Shown one piece after another: positions 1 through 11,700 of a DNA stretch of 64,000 bases. Under the pieces are notes generated by a model. It worked only from the letters and a program-made list of their open reading frames with translations. It did no database searches and was not told the origin of the DNA. The stretch comes from Euglena gracilis (taxonomy: Eukaryota; Euglenida; Euglenophyceae; Euglenales), in the NCBI GenBank assembly GCA_039621445.1, contig CP154956.1, positions 15,417,508 through 15,481,507 of the forward strand, written 5' to 3'. Made by a program: the position numbers and the translations under genes. The first letter of the stretch is position 1; each line of letters opens with the position of its first letter.

Positions 1-17
1 AGGCAAGAAAAGGAAGG

Positions 18-125
18 GATAAAAAAGGGTCCGCGAGAAAGCAGCAAGACAGGTGAGCTCATGTCTGGGGTCTGGGGGATGTTGGCCCCAAAAGCACGGC
101 TCCATAAGGCAGGGATCACGCCCCC
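18..125. other. Two-copy conserved block, copy 1, at window edge
   Basis: Matches 29240-29345. On the plus strand both copies carry AGACAG|GT(G/A), a good donor-like site. On the minus strand a frame reads PQT.DM..PV and LLSRGPFF in both. Strand and coding status are unresolved. Confidence 0.4.
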
Positions 126-130
126 TCGTG

Positions 131-300
131 AGTAAAATAAATATACATATATAAAAATACATATATATAATATATAATATATATATTATTATATATAATA
201 TATATAATATATATATATATATATATTATATTATATTATATATATTATATTATATATATTATATATATTATATATATATATATTATATTATATATATTTC
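131..300. repeat. AT dinucleotide-rich stretch
   Basis: Long runs of TATATA with TTATA variants. Confidence 0.95.
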
Positions 301-479
301 CAAATGGTTACATCTGTCGAATTGTTGGGAATCCCATTTCTCGAGGTTTTGTGTAAATTAGGGAGAGAGCGAGTTGCCGAAGAGGTTCAAAAATCAACTG
401 GCAAAAACATCAAAAAGACACAAGTGTTCATAACGGCTTCCATAATGTGGGCACATTAAAGAACTATTTCTCTGATGAG

Positions 480-790
480 AAGCTCGACTGTAGGTGCGAC
501 AGTCCTAACATGGGTTTTACAATGTCCAGCTCACACCAGAAAATGGGCCTGCACACGCGTGCATAGCTGTGTGACCGCGTGCATATCTGTGTGCGACACA
601 TGTGCATCTCCTCCTCTCTCCTCCCTCTCTCCTCTCTCTCCCTCTCTCCTCTCTCCTGCGGGTGGCGTCCCTCAGCTCGAGGAAGCGCGACTGTAGGTGC
701 GACAGTCCTAACATGGGTTTACAATGTCCAGCTCCACACAAGAAAAATGGGGCCTGCCGAGCTGACCACGGTGTGTGACACGCGTGCATA
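480..790. repeat. Two tandem copies of a block also found at 31385-31500
   Basis: The stretch around ACATGGGTTTTACAATGTCCAG (read on +) occurs near 510-560 and again near 700-780, and in a more diverged form at 31425-31500. Single-base indels between copies argue against a conserved reading frame. The two copies in the first 800 bases are a local duplication missing from the second unit. Confidence 0.5.
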
Positions 791-807
791 TCTGTGTGCG
801 ACACATG

Positions 808-810
<3 letters not shown>

Positions 811-859
<49 letters not shown>

Positions 860-1172
860 GAATCTCTCTCTCCTCTGTCTCTTCTGAATGTGGTCTGTTG
901 CTGTGGGAACATCCTTGTGGGGGGTGTTGTTGTTCCTGTGGTGTGTGCTTGTGTAAGTGTGTTGTCAGTCTGTCGGTGGGGAGCGTGGTGTGTCAGTCGG
1001 TGTTGCGGGTCGCCCCAGGCTGGCAGGTGGGGCATCGTCAGGGGTTGACGACCTGCCAACCCTCGTCCCCGACCGCGCTCTTGTCTGTGTGGTGCAGACC
1101 GTTAGTTGAGCTCTGCGTCATTGGGGTGGGGGAGGGACTATCTCTCTCTCTTCTCTATCTCTCTAATATATA

Positions 1173-1221
<49 letters not shown>

Positions 1222-1375
1222 TCTCATCTATATATCTATCTCTCTTATATTATCTCTCTCTCTCTCTATGTGTTTGTGTGTGTGTGTGTGTGTGTGGGTG
1301 GTTTTGTGGGTGTGGGTGGTGGGGGTGTGGGTGGGTGTGGGTGGGTGTGTGCGTGTGTGTGTGGTGGTTGGGCAT
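811..1375. repeat. CT and GT dinucleotide arrays
   Basis: (CT)n at 811-856 and 1138-1270, then (TG)n and GTGGG repeats at 1270-1375. Between them (900-1130) no gene was recognised. Confidence 0.93.
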
Positions 1376-1508
1376 GTGGTCAGCTGGTGGGTGGCGTGGT
1401 TGTGTGAGAGTATGGAAATGCACTTACCGATGTCCTTGAACGGGAGACAAGAAGGAGAAAAAAAAAGAGGACGAAACCTATGTTAGCTGCGGTCCCCCCC
1501 ATCCCCAC

Positions 1509-1546
1509 TCTTGCATGAGAACGGCAGTGCGTGTTCGCGGCGACTG
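1509..1546 (-). CDS. Candidate short exon downstream of gene 1
   Basis: A 38-base block between CCCAG and GTGGGG on the minus strand. It encodes roughly (x)VAANTHCRSHAR and is matched at 31687-31724. Six of seven base differences between the copies are synonymous in this frame, which argues for coding. It could be a further 3' exon of the transporter gene or belong to the next gene. Confidence 0.45.
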
Positions 1547-2065
1547 CTGGGAGACACTTGCCAACGAAGAATGAAGTGCGTGTTTGGCCGGGCAGGGCTT
1601 GCATTGGGGCTTTGGAGCCGCCACTTCTTGGACGGAAGAGATGAGCCGGGCCAAAGTGTAATTTGATTACCCTAAATAACCGGCTGGAAACTGCCTGGCT
1701 GGGCCCCCTGGGAATACTTGCGCCTCCACTTCGAGAAACAAGGGTGGTCCGTTCCATGAAAAAAACTGTACCACCAGGTTCAAAAAAAAATACCGTAAGA
1801 AATCGTCATACCGCCGTATTTGGCAAAAAAAACAACAACTGACCGACACCGAAATAAAAAAACATTTCTGGCGTCCCTGGGCCATGCCCATACACGAAAA
1901 ACGTCGGAAAAATTCGACGTCTTTTTAGTTCGAACCTGTTTGAGCCCCGCCAATCATTGGCAGGCCCTTGTGCCCAAGGGCGGTCCTTAAAACAAGCGGC
2001 CTTGCGCATAAAATAAAAAACTCCTAAAGAACTCCCTTCGAGACTCCTCCAGGCTTCACCGAGCT

Positions 2066-2290
2066 TTTCAAACTACGACTTCAAAAACAGGACGTAGTGG
2101 TTCTCTTTGAGTGATCGGTTGAGTGGTTCTCTTGGCACTTGACTTGACTGGGGAGCTCCACAATATGCCATAAATTAAAAGAGTGGGGATTTGATGAAAT
2201 GTTATGGCCCAATGTGCTCATGTTTCCTGTGCAAATCTTGCCCAACAAGGTAATATCAATTGATTTGCTAAATGACTGACTCATAACTAA
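2066..2290. other. Two-copy conserved block, copy 1 (non-coding?)
   Basis: Matches about 32025-32290, including CAGGACGTAGTGGTTCTCTT and GGGCTCCA/GGAGCTCCA. It contains indels. No convincing coding frame on either strand. Confidence 0.45.
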
Positions 2291-2840
2291 TTGGAAAAAA
2301 CTCTCAGTGGGGGCAAGCGTCTATAGATGAATTCAAAAAGTTGCCCATTTTCAGATTGCAGGCCATTAGAAATTCAGCCACAATTTTTTCAACACCAATT
2401 TTCACCAACCAATACCACAATTTGAACCTCTCCCCTTCGAGCCACCCCATGGCAAGAGCTTAAAGTTAGAGAGCCACCCCAAATTTCTTCAAGCCCTGTG
2501 AAACCATTTTTGCATCACCTTAGGGAGCTTGTTGTTCCGTAATGATAACACTCAAATAGTAAACTCGCTGACTACCACACATATACACAACTATTAAATA
2601 CCCACATTTCAAGCGCACATGAGCGTTTGCTCCATCATATGTACATGTTGAATTATTATTGAAATATTGAATAAATTATTTTTACGTGAGTGAGTTTTCG
2701 AAATTTTGGGCGAAACGGTGTGGTCATGTAGGCAAACGGATTGACCCAGGTTCTGCGGTGGCAATGCACACATCCATGAAACACATGTCGCCCACATTGC
2801 CCCGAGGCAAACCCTTCTGAGCACCACCGACACGTACGGC

Positions 2841-3000
2841 AGTGCCCGACACGTCTATTATAGGGCGAGGGGGGCCACCAGTTGCAAGCGGGACACGGCG
2901 ATGCTGCCACCGATGAGGACGAGGACAGCCGGCACACCCCGGCCATGGCACTGTCGACTGGGGGGGGTCAAATTTGGTTTCTGTGCCCTCCCCAGACTGA
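2841..3000 (-). other. Two-copy conserved block K, copy 1
   Basis: Matches 32530-32680 closely. In one minus frame it reads GVPAVLVLIGGSIAVSRLQL and VAPLAL then a stop in both copies, which looks like a membrane helix ending a protein. The substitutions do not favour one codon frame, so coding is unproven. Confidence 0.4.
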
Positions 3001-3083
3001 ATCTGACCAACCCACCGGCGGGGGGGGGGGGGCTTAGACAAGCACGTCCGAACAATTGGTGTTGTTGCCATGCTGATGTCAGG

Positions 3084-3480
3084 ATTGTCGAGATGTGCTG
3101 GGAAGTGTTAAGATGTGTTGATTTTCCAAGATTTGCTGGGATTTGTTCGAACCCCATCTCCGATAGAACTTGAAACTGTGGTGTGGCTTGACAGAATTCG
3201 TCAGTCAGGATGTGTCGCCGGAGGTGCTTGAACCCGGAGTTCTCCATCACCCCCTGTGCGCATCGTGCTCGTTCGGTGGCGTTTGTTGTCCCCTCCTCTG
3301 GTTTCCGCCTTGGGTCCATTTTTTGTCTGTGTTTGAGGTGGCTGGAGCCCTGCGAGACTTGTTTACCGTTGCTGGCTGACAAAGAGAGCACTTCACCGGT
3401 GTCCTCATCACCCTCATCCTCATCCTCTTCTCACCCTCATCATCATCACCCTCATCCTCTGGTGGGGGGGCTCAGCAACT
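3084..3480. other. Downstream of gene 1: no gene seen
   Basis: Contains degenerate GATGTGTTG units and a (CTCATC)n run at 3400-3460. No convincing exon. Confidence 0.4.
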
Positions 3481-3549
3481 TCACTTAATTCTGCCCCTTT
3501 TCACAATGTGATCTGCATGTTTCGTCATAATTTCACCTCCCTGGGGAGC

Positions 3550-3832
3550 CAAGCACCTCTGGTCAACCATGTCCTTAGGCCCATCACCGCCAAGCATCGC
3601 CTTGAAGCCTTTGAAGCCCCTAATGGTGCACGTCCAATACCTGCATCCCCCCGGTAGCTGTAATGACTGCATCCACTCCAGTATGCAGTCATTGGAGTGG
3701 ATGCCGGCACTGGATTGGATACAGGTGCTGGAGTAACTGGGCTGGATGCAGGTACTGGAGACACTGGAGGAACACCACCGCGATGCTGATGGTGATCCTG
3801 GGCTTAAAAGCATGGTTGACCACAGGTGGTTG
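3550..3832. mobile_element. Diverged relative of the CAAGCACCT elements, 283 bp
   Basis: Left end CAAGCACCTCTGGTCAACCA is nearly identical to the left end at 58649. The right end is its imperfect inverse (TGGTTGACCACAGGTGGTTG). No clear target duplication. Lies just downstream of gene 1. Confidence 0.6.
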
Positions 3833-4109
3833 GGTGCAGACGTTTGAATGAATGCAAGAACTGTAATGGAGTCAGGATCTGTAACCAATCCATCCACTCT
3901 GGCACCTACATCCACTCCAATACGTGCACCCACTCCATTTTTGCGCCCACTCAAATTGCCTCCATCCACTCCAATACACCCAGCACCTCAATCTACTCCA
4001 ACTCTTGCGTCCATTCCAACACTTGCGAAATTCTGGGCGAACGGGAACACACACGAGCGGGTGTTGTATGTGTCTGCGCACGCGGGTTGGAGCCGGCGGT
4101 CAACAGCGC

Positions 4110-4254
4110 CCCAGACGCAAAACAACATCGAGGTGGGCTTGCGGTCTGGAGTCCCCAGCAGGGGTTCCTTCCCGGTGGGGTCGCTCGGCTTGGCAGTCTT
4201 CAGGTACGAGTAGAGCACCACCGCAGCGAAGGCGATCAGGATGCCGTAGGCGCT
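4110..4254 (-). CDS. Gene 1 exon 13 (last helix and cytosolic tail)
   Basis: Encodes SAYGILIAFAAVVLYSYLKT then a hydrophilic tail AKPSDPTGKEPLLGTPDRKP. The acceptor is GCGAAG|AGC. Similarity to gene 2 fades after the tail motif SMLFC. An aligned GC (here) versus GT (gene 2) at about 4109 may be a donor. If not spliced, the frame stays open to 3988. A MITE ends only 25 bases upstream of the acceptor. Confidence 0.75.
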
Positions 4255-6573
4255 CTTCGCCGGGGCCGGGGGGCGCCGTCATGCTTGTGCTTGCCAACCG
4301 GGGGGGGGAGGGGGGTGGGTGCTATAGGGTGCCTGCCCCTAGCAGGCACACCCCCCGTGGGGGGGATGGGGGTCCGGGCCGGACCCAGAAAATTTTCATT
4401 GAAAATGACCTTTTCCAGGCCCCCGGCGCCGAAGGCGCCGGGGTTGGAGGGGGGTGCCTGCTAGGGGCAGGCACCCCCCAAAACCCTACCCCCCCCCCGG
4501 AGGGGGGGTCGGATCGGGTGCTATGGGGTGCCTGCCCCAAGCACCCCCCCCGTGGGGTAGGCACCCGACTAAGCGCAAGCCTGGGCGCCGTGCCCCCCTC
4601 CCCCTAAACTTCACCAATCCGTTGCTCACATTTGGGTTTCAATGGACGGGCGGGGGGCTTGAATTCGGATCAAAAATACAAGAAATACCTGTTGCCCCGA
4701 TGGAAGAAATAAACCCCCCACCCAAAAATAAGACCCAGGTCTTATTTTGGGTCCGTTGCTGGAAGCCTCCAGGGGGGGGGGGGTCTTATTTTGGATTTTT
4801 TTCTTGACCAAACTGGGCCCGAAAAAACACCATTTTTCATGTTCCCAGGAGCACTAAAATTTTTCCTTCGGCGCTTCGCGCCATGCGTAAATTGGTGTAC
4901 ATTTGGCACGTTTCTTTTGCAATTCAAATATCTGAAAATTTTTGAAATTTCATCATTTTTGTGTATGAAATTGGGGTTTTTGATAATTTTCAGAGAAAAT
5001 TTTCACCGTCCCCGGCGCTTCACGCCGTCAGGGGGGGTCTTATTTATGGGGGGGTCTTATTTTTGGATTTTTGCTCGATCGGTCCAGGGGGGGTCTTATT
5101 TTTTGGGGGGGTTTAAGCGATTCATCAATGGAGTAAAATGCCTGCGTTAAATGAAAAACTTCCAACGCTTCCAGAGCCCCATAGAACCAAAATTTTTGGA
5201 AATCCAAAACTCCTCTCATTTCAAAAAAATTGATGAAAATACGTAATACTTGATTGGACCTTTCCAGGGTTTCCTTTCATCATGGAAAACCCTTCTTGGA
5301 CTTTTTTTTCCTGGCCTGGCCTTTGGGCAGGCTTAGTAGGTTGATTGGTTCTAGGGACGAGATCTGGGAGGAGGTGGCAAGGGGGGTTAGGGGTCCTGGA
5401 ACTGGGAATGGCATGCAAATAGGCTGAACAATGCATGATTGAAAAAGAATGAAGATGAGCTGACTGTGGACACCAAATAGAATGCTCTGAGAAATCGCTC
5501 CGGCGATTCCCCCGGTCGAGATGGGGGAGTGGAACAGAACGACACCTGAACGGGGACACGGCATAACACAGGTGCACCTCACCATTCAAACCTTCCCACA
5601 CCCCCCTGGGGAAGGGGACACTTCCACCCTTCCAAACACCAGTCACTCACCGTTTCTTCCCGGAAGACAAGCCAGTTGGCCCACACAGTGGACGGTAAAA
5701 AAATGTGACGCAAAAAAAAAAACGCACAAACACATATAAATGCAAAAAAAAAACTCAAAAAAACCCTCAAATTGCATGCAAAATCCTCAGGATCTCCCCC
5801 ATTTTCACTTTCTGAAGGACTTAAGAAAACTTTTCCCCAATTCTTCACTTTACATGACAATATGCATTTTTTTTGACAAAATACAAAAAAATGAAAAAGA
5901 ATTGACAAGAAAAATTGGTCTCGGGGGAAATTAGAGCCAACACGAGGGAAAAAATATTCAAAAAAATTCAGCACAAAATCGAGAAATCACCAAAAAAAAA
6001 ACCTGGGAAACAACTTAAGAGGAAATAACTCGTAAATTGTGCTAAAAAAAAAGCGAAAAAGAAAAAAAAGAGTTTCCCCCCTCCCCGCGCAGCCCATCAC
6101 AACAGCTGAACCCGCAAAGGACAATGTTTTGAATTGTCCCAGATGGCAGCTCGTTCAAAATTTGTGATGCTTTGGAGGAGCACCATATGATTCTGACTCA
6201 AGCCCACACCAGCCACTAAGATCAGCATCGTCTTCACATGCCCCAGCACCTGCAATGATCAACACAATCTCACAAAAACATAAACCTTCTTCGTTGCATT
6301 ACCACACCACCAACCAAATAGCGCTTAAAAATCCACAGGCGTTGTCAAAAAGCTTGGGCCGCATTTTTTATTTTTCTTTGAGGTGTTGGCTTTCCCAGCA
6401 CTCGGAGCACCAACGGCGATGTCACTTGCAGCAGCACTTCCCCGAAAAAAAGCTTGCACAGCATTCACACACCGCGACTATCATTCTCATTTGCTGTTTC
6501 ATTCAAAGGGATCTCAAGTGATCCATCCGTACTTTGTATGTCGCTCGCCATTTGTTGAAAAAAGAATCTGAAA

Positions 6574-6653
<80 letters not shown>

Positions 6654-7145
6654 ACACTATTGTGATAAGGTCGCAATCGCCACAACAGAAATGCCCCAAC
6701 CTTGTGAAACCGCCAGATACGTCGAAATCCTGACCCTCTGTTCACTTGCCGTTAATATTGGTTGGGTTTGACCTATTGCCATCGCCCACAAACTCAAGGC
6801 CCCAGCAGGGAGAGCCACACACCCCACCAACCTGACCCGCTGGTGCAATGGAAGTAGATCAGGCAGTTGACTCTGTTCGTTTTGGACACCCCCATTCCGA
6901 TGAAGTTCACTGTTCGGACGTTCACCCAGGGCTCCAGATCAGAACGTCTTTTTGACAACCTCCCCCCCCCCCCTCGGGGGTTTCAGCTCAGAGGCTGGAA
7001 AATTCGGGTTGGCTGGAAAAAGGCTGCTCGCTGACCGCCCATTTGGGGTCAGGGAATTTCTTAAGGACCCCCCGGGGGGGGGGGTCCAGCCTCCGGCTGG
7101 CAAAAAGGCTGCTGGCTGGATTTGAGCTGCTGGCTGGACCCCCCC

Positions 7146-7181
<36 letters not shown>

Positions 7182-8679
7182 GGGGCTGGAGCGGGCTGGG
7201 CTGGGCTGGGCTGGGTCGAGGAAAAACAAAATTTTCTAACACATTTTTGCCATTTTCGACATTTTGATGGGTGGAGCTAGATCAAGGCCGGGGGGCTGCG
7301 ATGGAGGGGCTGTGATGAGGGGGAAAAATGCAGGGATGAGTGAGCTGGGCAGCCCAGTTGGCTGGTCGGCCGGCTGGCCCGGCCTCCGGCCGGGCTGGAC
7401 CCGACTTTATTTCACTCGACCCCCGGGGGGGGGGGGCTCCCAGCCCGAATTTGGGCTGCTGGCTGGATTTGAGCTGCTGGCTGGCTGGACCCCCCCCCGG
7501 GGGGTAGGGTACCCTCCGGCTTAAGAAATTCCCTGTTTGGGGTCCCGGGCTGGAGCTGGGCCCGACCCAGGGTCGAACCGGGAACCAAAAAATCGAAACT
7601 GCAAAAATGCCCCCAAAAACTGACAAATATGCAAAAGTCAATTTTTTGACCCCAATTTGCCCTGGCCAGCCCTTTTCCAACCTATGTTTTGCCCAATTTA
7701 GACCCATTTTGTCCATTTTTTTTGCACCACCGAAAACGAAAAATTCGTTACTGTCCAACCACCCACAGGGCGGCTGGAATGAACAAAATTCGTTGATGGA
7801 GGGCAGGGGGTCCGGGGCTGAAAGTGGCTGCTGGCTGCCTGGACCCCGCTGGGGGGGGGGGTGAAATTTTCCTAAGGTGCGCCCTGCTCTGGATCCCTCC
7901 TGACAATAAGGGCAAAAAACAATGTCTTGACGTTACCGCAAAGCAAAAGCAACAGCTCCCAAGAACAGGACAAACCAAATCAGATTTGCTTCCATTTTTT
8001 TTGGCCCGTTGTACTACATACTACCTTACCAACCGACGAGGTTCCCACAACCCCCGACCAGGGGGGGGGGGGTCGTACCCCTCCCCCCCAACCTACGACG
8101 CCCAACCAGGGGGGTGGTCGTACGACTAGGAGCCAAGAAAACCCCAATTATCAAAGCTATCTACAACCCCCGACCAGGAGGGGTTGGTCGTACACCCCCC
8201 CTGACCTGTAACCCCTGACCAGGGGGGTGGCCGTTGTTTAGTGGTGGTCGGTGGGCAAAATGGGGGGGGTGCAGATGACAGCAGGATTGGGCCACCTGGA
8301 CCGACATGGCCGACGTGTAGTTCAGCACCACCACGAGGGACCACTCCAACGCCCAGGCTGGGGGCACCCCCCGGCAAACCACCCGGGGCCTTTTGCACAG
8401 AGTCGCCTTTTATTTGTTTGGCATGTGTGCCTGTTAACGCAGGTTTCGAGGTGACGGAATAGGAGAGGAAGTCGTGATGTCTTTAAGAACATGGCGTATG
8501 TATGTATGTATGTATGTATGTATGTATGTATGTATGTATGTATGTATGTATGTATGTATGTATGTATGTATGTATGTATGTATGTATGTATGTATGTATG
8601 TATGTATGCATGTAAGTACGTATGTATGCATGCATGCATGCATATGTATGTATGTATGGAGTTGTTACGTGATGTGTTC

Positions 8680-8729
<50 letters not shown>

Positions 8730-8742
8730 CGACGACGACGAC

Positions 8743-8774
<32 letters not shown>

Positions 8775-11700
8775 CGACAACAACAACAACAACAACACAC
8801 ACCAACAACACACTCACAGAAGCCGCCGTAACCATGTACACGGTGCACAATCGACCGCCCCTTGAGGCCTTTGTGTTTTTCTGCTTGGGGTGTGGGCATG
8901 AAGCAGCTGAGAACCACAAGGGCGATGGCCAGCCATGTGGTGTCCTGCAGCCATCCCGGCAGCTGGCGCAGGTCGTCCGTGACGGGGATGATGAACAGCT
9001 GCAAAAGGGGTGATGCACACGTGCACCCCAACCCCAAAGCAGGTGGACCAGGCTTGTGCTTACCGACCGGGGAGGAGGGGGGTGGGTGCTATAGTGTGCC
9101 TGACCCTAGCAGGCACACCCCCCGGGAAAATGTTCCGGGAGGGACCCAGAACATTTTCATTGAAAATGGCCTTTTCGGGCTTTTGGTCGGAGGGGGGGTG
9201 CCTGTTATGGGCAGGCACCCCCCAAAACCCCACCCCCCCGGGGGGGGTCGGATGGGGTGCTATAGGTTGCCTGCCCCTAACACCCCCCCCCCCGTGGGGT
9301 AGGCACCTGACTAAGCACAAGCCTGGAGGGGACACCAGGGGACATCCGAAGGACACCTGAGTGGGACCGGTAAAAGATGATGGCGGGGAAAACAACGGCG
9401 GGCTGGTCAGGAAAAAAGCGATTACCGATTCTCCAGCCTTCACACCAGTGAGAAACAGGGGGGACAGGAGCAAATGGAAGGGAAGTCAGGCTGGGGTAGT
9501 TGTTGGGGCAACCACGCTTGTTCAGTTCTTTTTTATTGGAAAGAGAATAGATGCCTTGAAAAAAAATGAATTGGATACGATGTCTCGTCTGGCAGTCTCT
9601 GGAAAAACCCATCCCAAAGAAAGCCTGACACCCCCCAACACAGGAGCTCAAAAGATTGCCAATGCAACAAAAAATGCAATGCCATCAAAACAAAGACCAT
9701 CATTGATCGCCGACCCGTTGTACCTCAATGACGGTTTGGTTTAGGGGGAACAGGACGGGAGTTGCCAGGGAGGGGTCGACTGCGATGAGGGGAGACCTGC
9801 ACGAGAACGACCCAGGGGGCGATCTGTCGCAGCAGCTCGTTGCCTGTGATGTTGTGGCGAGCCTGGCTGCAGCCCAGTGGTGAGACCCCGTGACTGGAGA
9901 CGCAGCTAAACACCGGTCCTGATGATTAAACCGTGTGATTTTTGAAAATGACCCTTTGCCATCGGATGCAAGAGCACAAAGGAATTGGCGCTTTGAGGTC
10001 GGAAAAAGTTCTTCTGGTCTAAAAGCCAGGTGGGGTCTCATCTCCACCCCCAAAGCAGGGAATTTCTCAGGGACCCCCTGGACCCCTGGGGGAGGGGGTC
10101 CATCGGCCCCAACCCACCGGCGGCGTGCCCTCGGGATGGCAAAGCAGTGTCTTGGGGGGGGGGGGGGCTGATCCCTGAGCTGACCGGACGTGCTTCAGCA
10201 ACAGAGCGTTGCCGGCCGCCAGCAGCGGCGCTATGCAGCCGCAGACCGTGCCGATGAGGCTGTGTGGATGGGGGGGGGACGGTGGCAGGAATGCAACTCT
10301 TGTGGCAGCAGTTTGCTGTGGTGGAAATTATGCGGGAAAATTTTTAGGTGAGAAAAGTGGAAATTCAAATTTTAATAATAATACGATAATGAATGAAAAA
10401 CAAAAAAGCAAACGAAATGAAATGGTATGATCAACTAAAAATCAAATAAAACGAGAAGAAACAAAAACACAACATCTGATGATTTCATTTTTCATCTCAA
10501 AAAATGAATTCAAAATTTTTCACAATATCTGATTTCCATTCATTTGATTCCATCTTTATGTTTTATTTTTTACATTTTCCCCTGTTTATTTTTTTGGTTT
10601 AGAACGTCCTTTCTTTTGTTTTCCCAACATTCTTTTCTCGTCTTAGATGCTTTATAACATTTCCACAACTTTCAGGAATTTTCATGTTTCTTCATTGGTT
10701 CTTCAACGACCAATTTTCAGGACAAGAAGGATTTTATCGAGCAAAATCTCAGGGAATATCACCGCTTTCGAACTATTTTTAGATGAATTATCCAGACTTG
10801 AAAAACAAATGGGGACCGTAAACGAAACAAATCAAAGATGCTGCTTCAGGGGAAAACTTGAACCCGTATATAATTTGAATTCAACCCTTGCATTCTTTCA
10901 TTTTTTTTAAAATGTGGCAAATATTTTCTGGAAATATCATCTTAGGTGGGGGGGATAAGAAATTTTGTGGAGGTGGAGAGACTCATCTGCTGGGCATCAA
11001 TAGACACTGATCACCATCCGACACACATGGGGATACTCCACCCGTTATAAGGCGGTCGCCTCTGGCAACAAGACAGCAATTCCAAAACTCTTTAACCTTT
11101 TAACAAACAGCTTTAAAGCCCCAAAGTTTGCACATTTAAATAACTCCGCAGGGAAAAGCCGAAGTAGACTATCCGAATGACTTTGCCCCCCTTAAAAAAG
11201 ATCAACATCAAAGATGAAACTTCATTTATTTGGAGAAAATGGTAAATTAATACCTCAATGGCCCAAATAACATTGCACATGGTAGGGGCCAAAAATCAGT
11301 CCACTAACTTAGCATACAAATATCTACCAGTTTCTTTTCTAAACAAGAGTTTTGACTTTTTTAAAAAAAAAGATTATATTTTTCATTGAAATGCATTTGA
11401 TGAATATTTTATTTATTTATTCATTCATTTATTATTATTTATTATACCATATGAGCATTTATTCATTCATCTGTTCGTTTGTTCGTTCGTTTATTCATTC
11501 ATTCAACCATCATTCGTTCGTTCGTTCATTCATTCATTCATTTGTTTGTTTGTTTTATTATTCTTGTTATTTTTATTTTTATTAAAAATAAAAAGAGTAA
11601 TAATAATAAGAGCTTTTTTTATAAGAATATTTTATTTTTATTTTTAATCTTTTTGTCGGCGTTGAAGAATAACTTCTAAGAATACTAACCTTTTTATTTA

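Noticed and set aside
8434-8813. Repeat arrays resembling a CRISPR or protein repeat
   Set aside because: Plain tetra- and trinucleotide microsatellites with no spacers.
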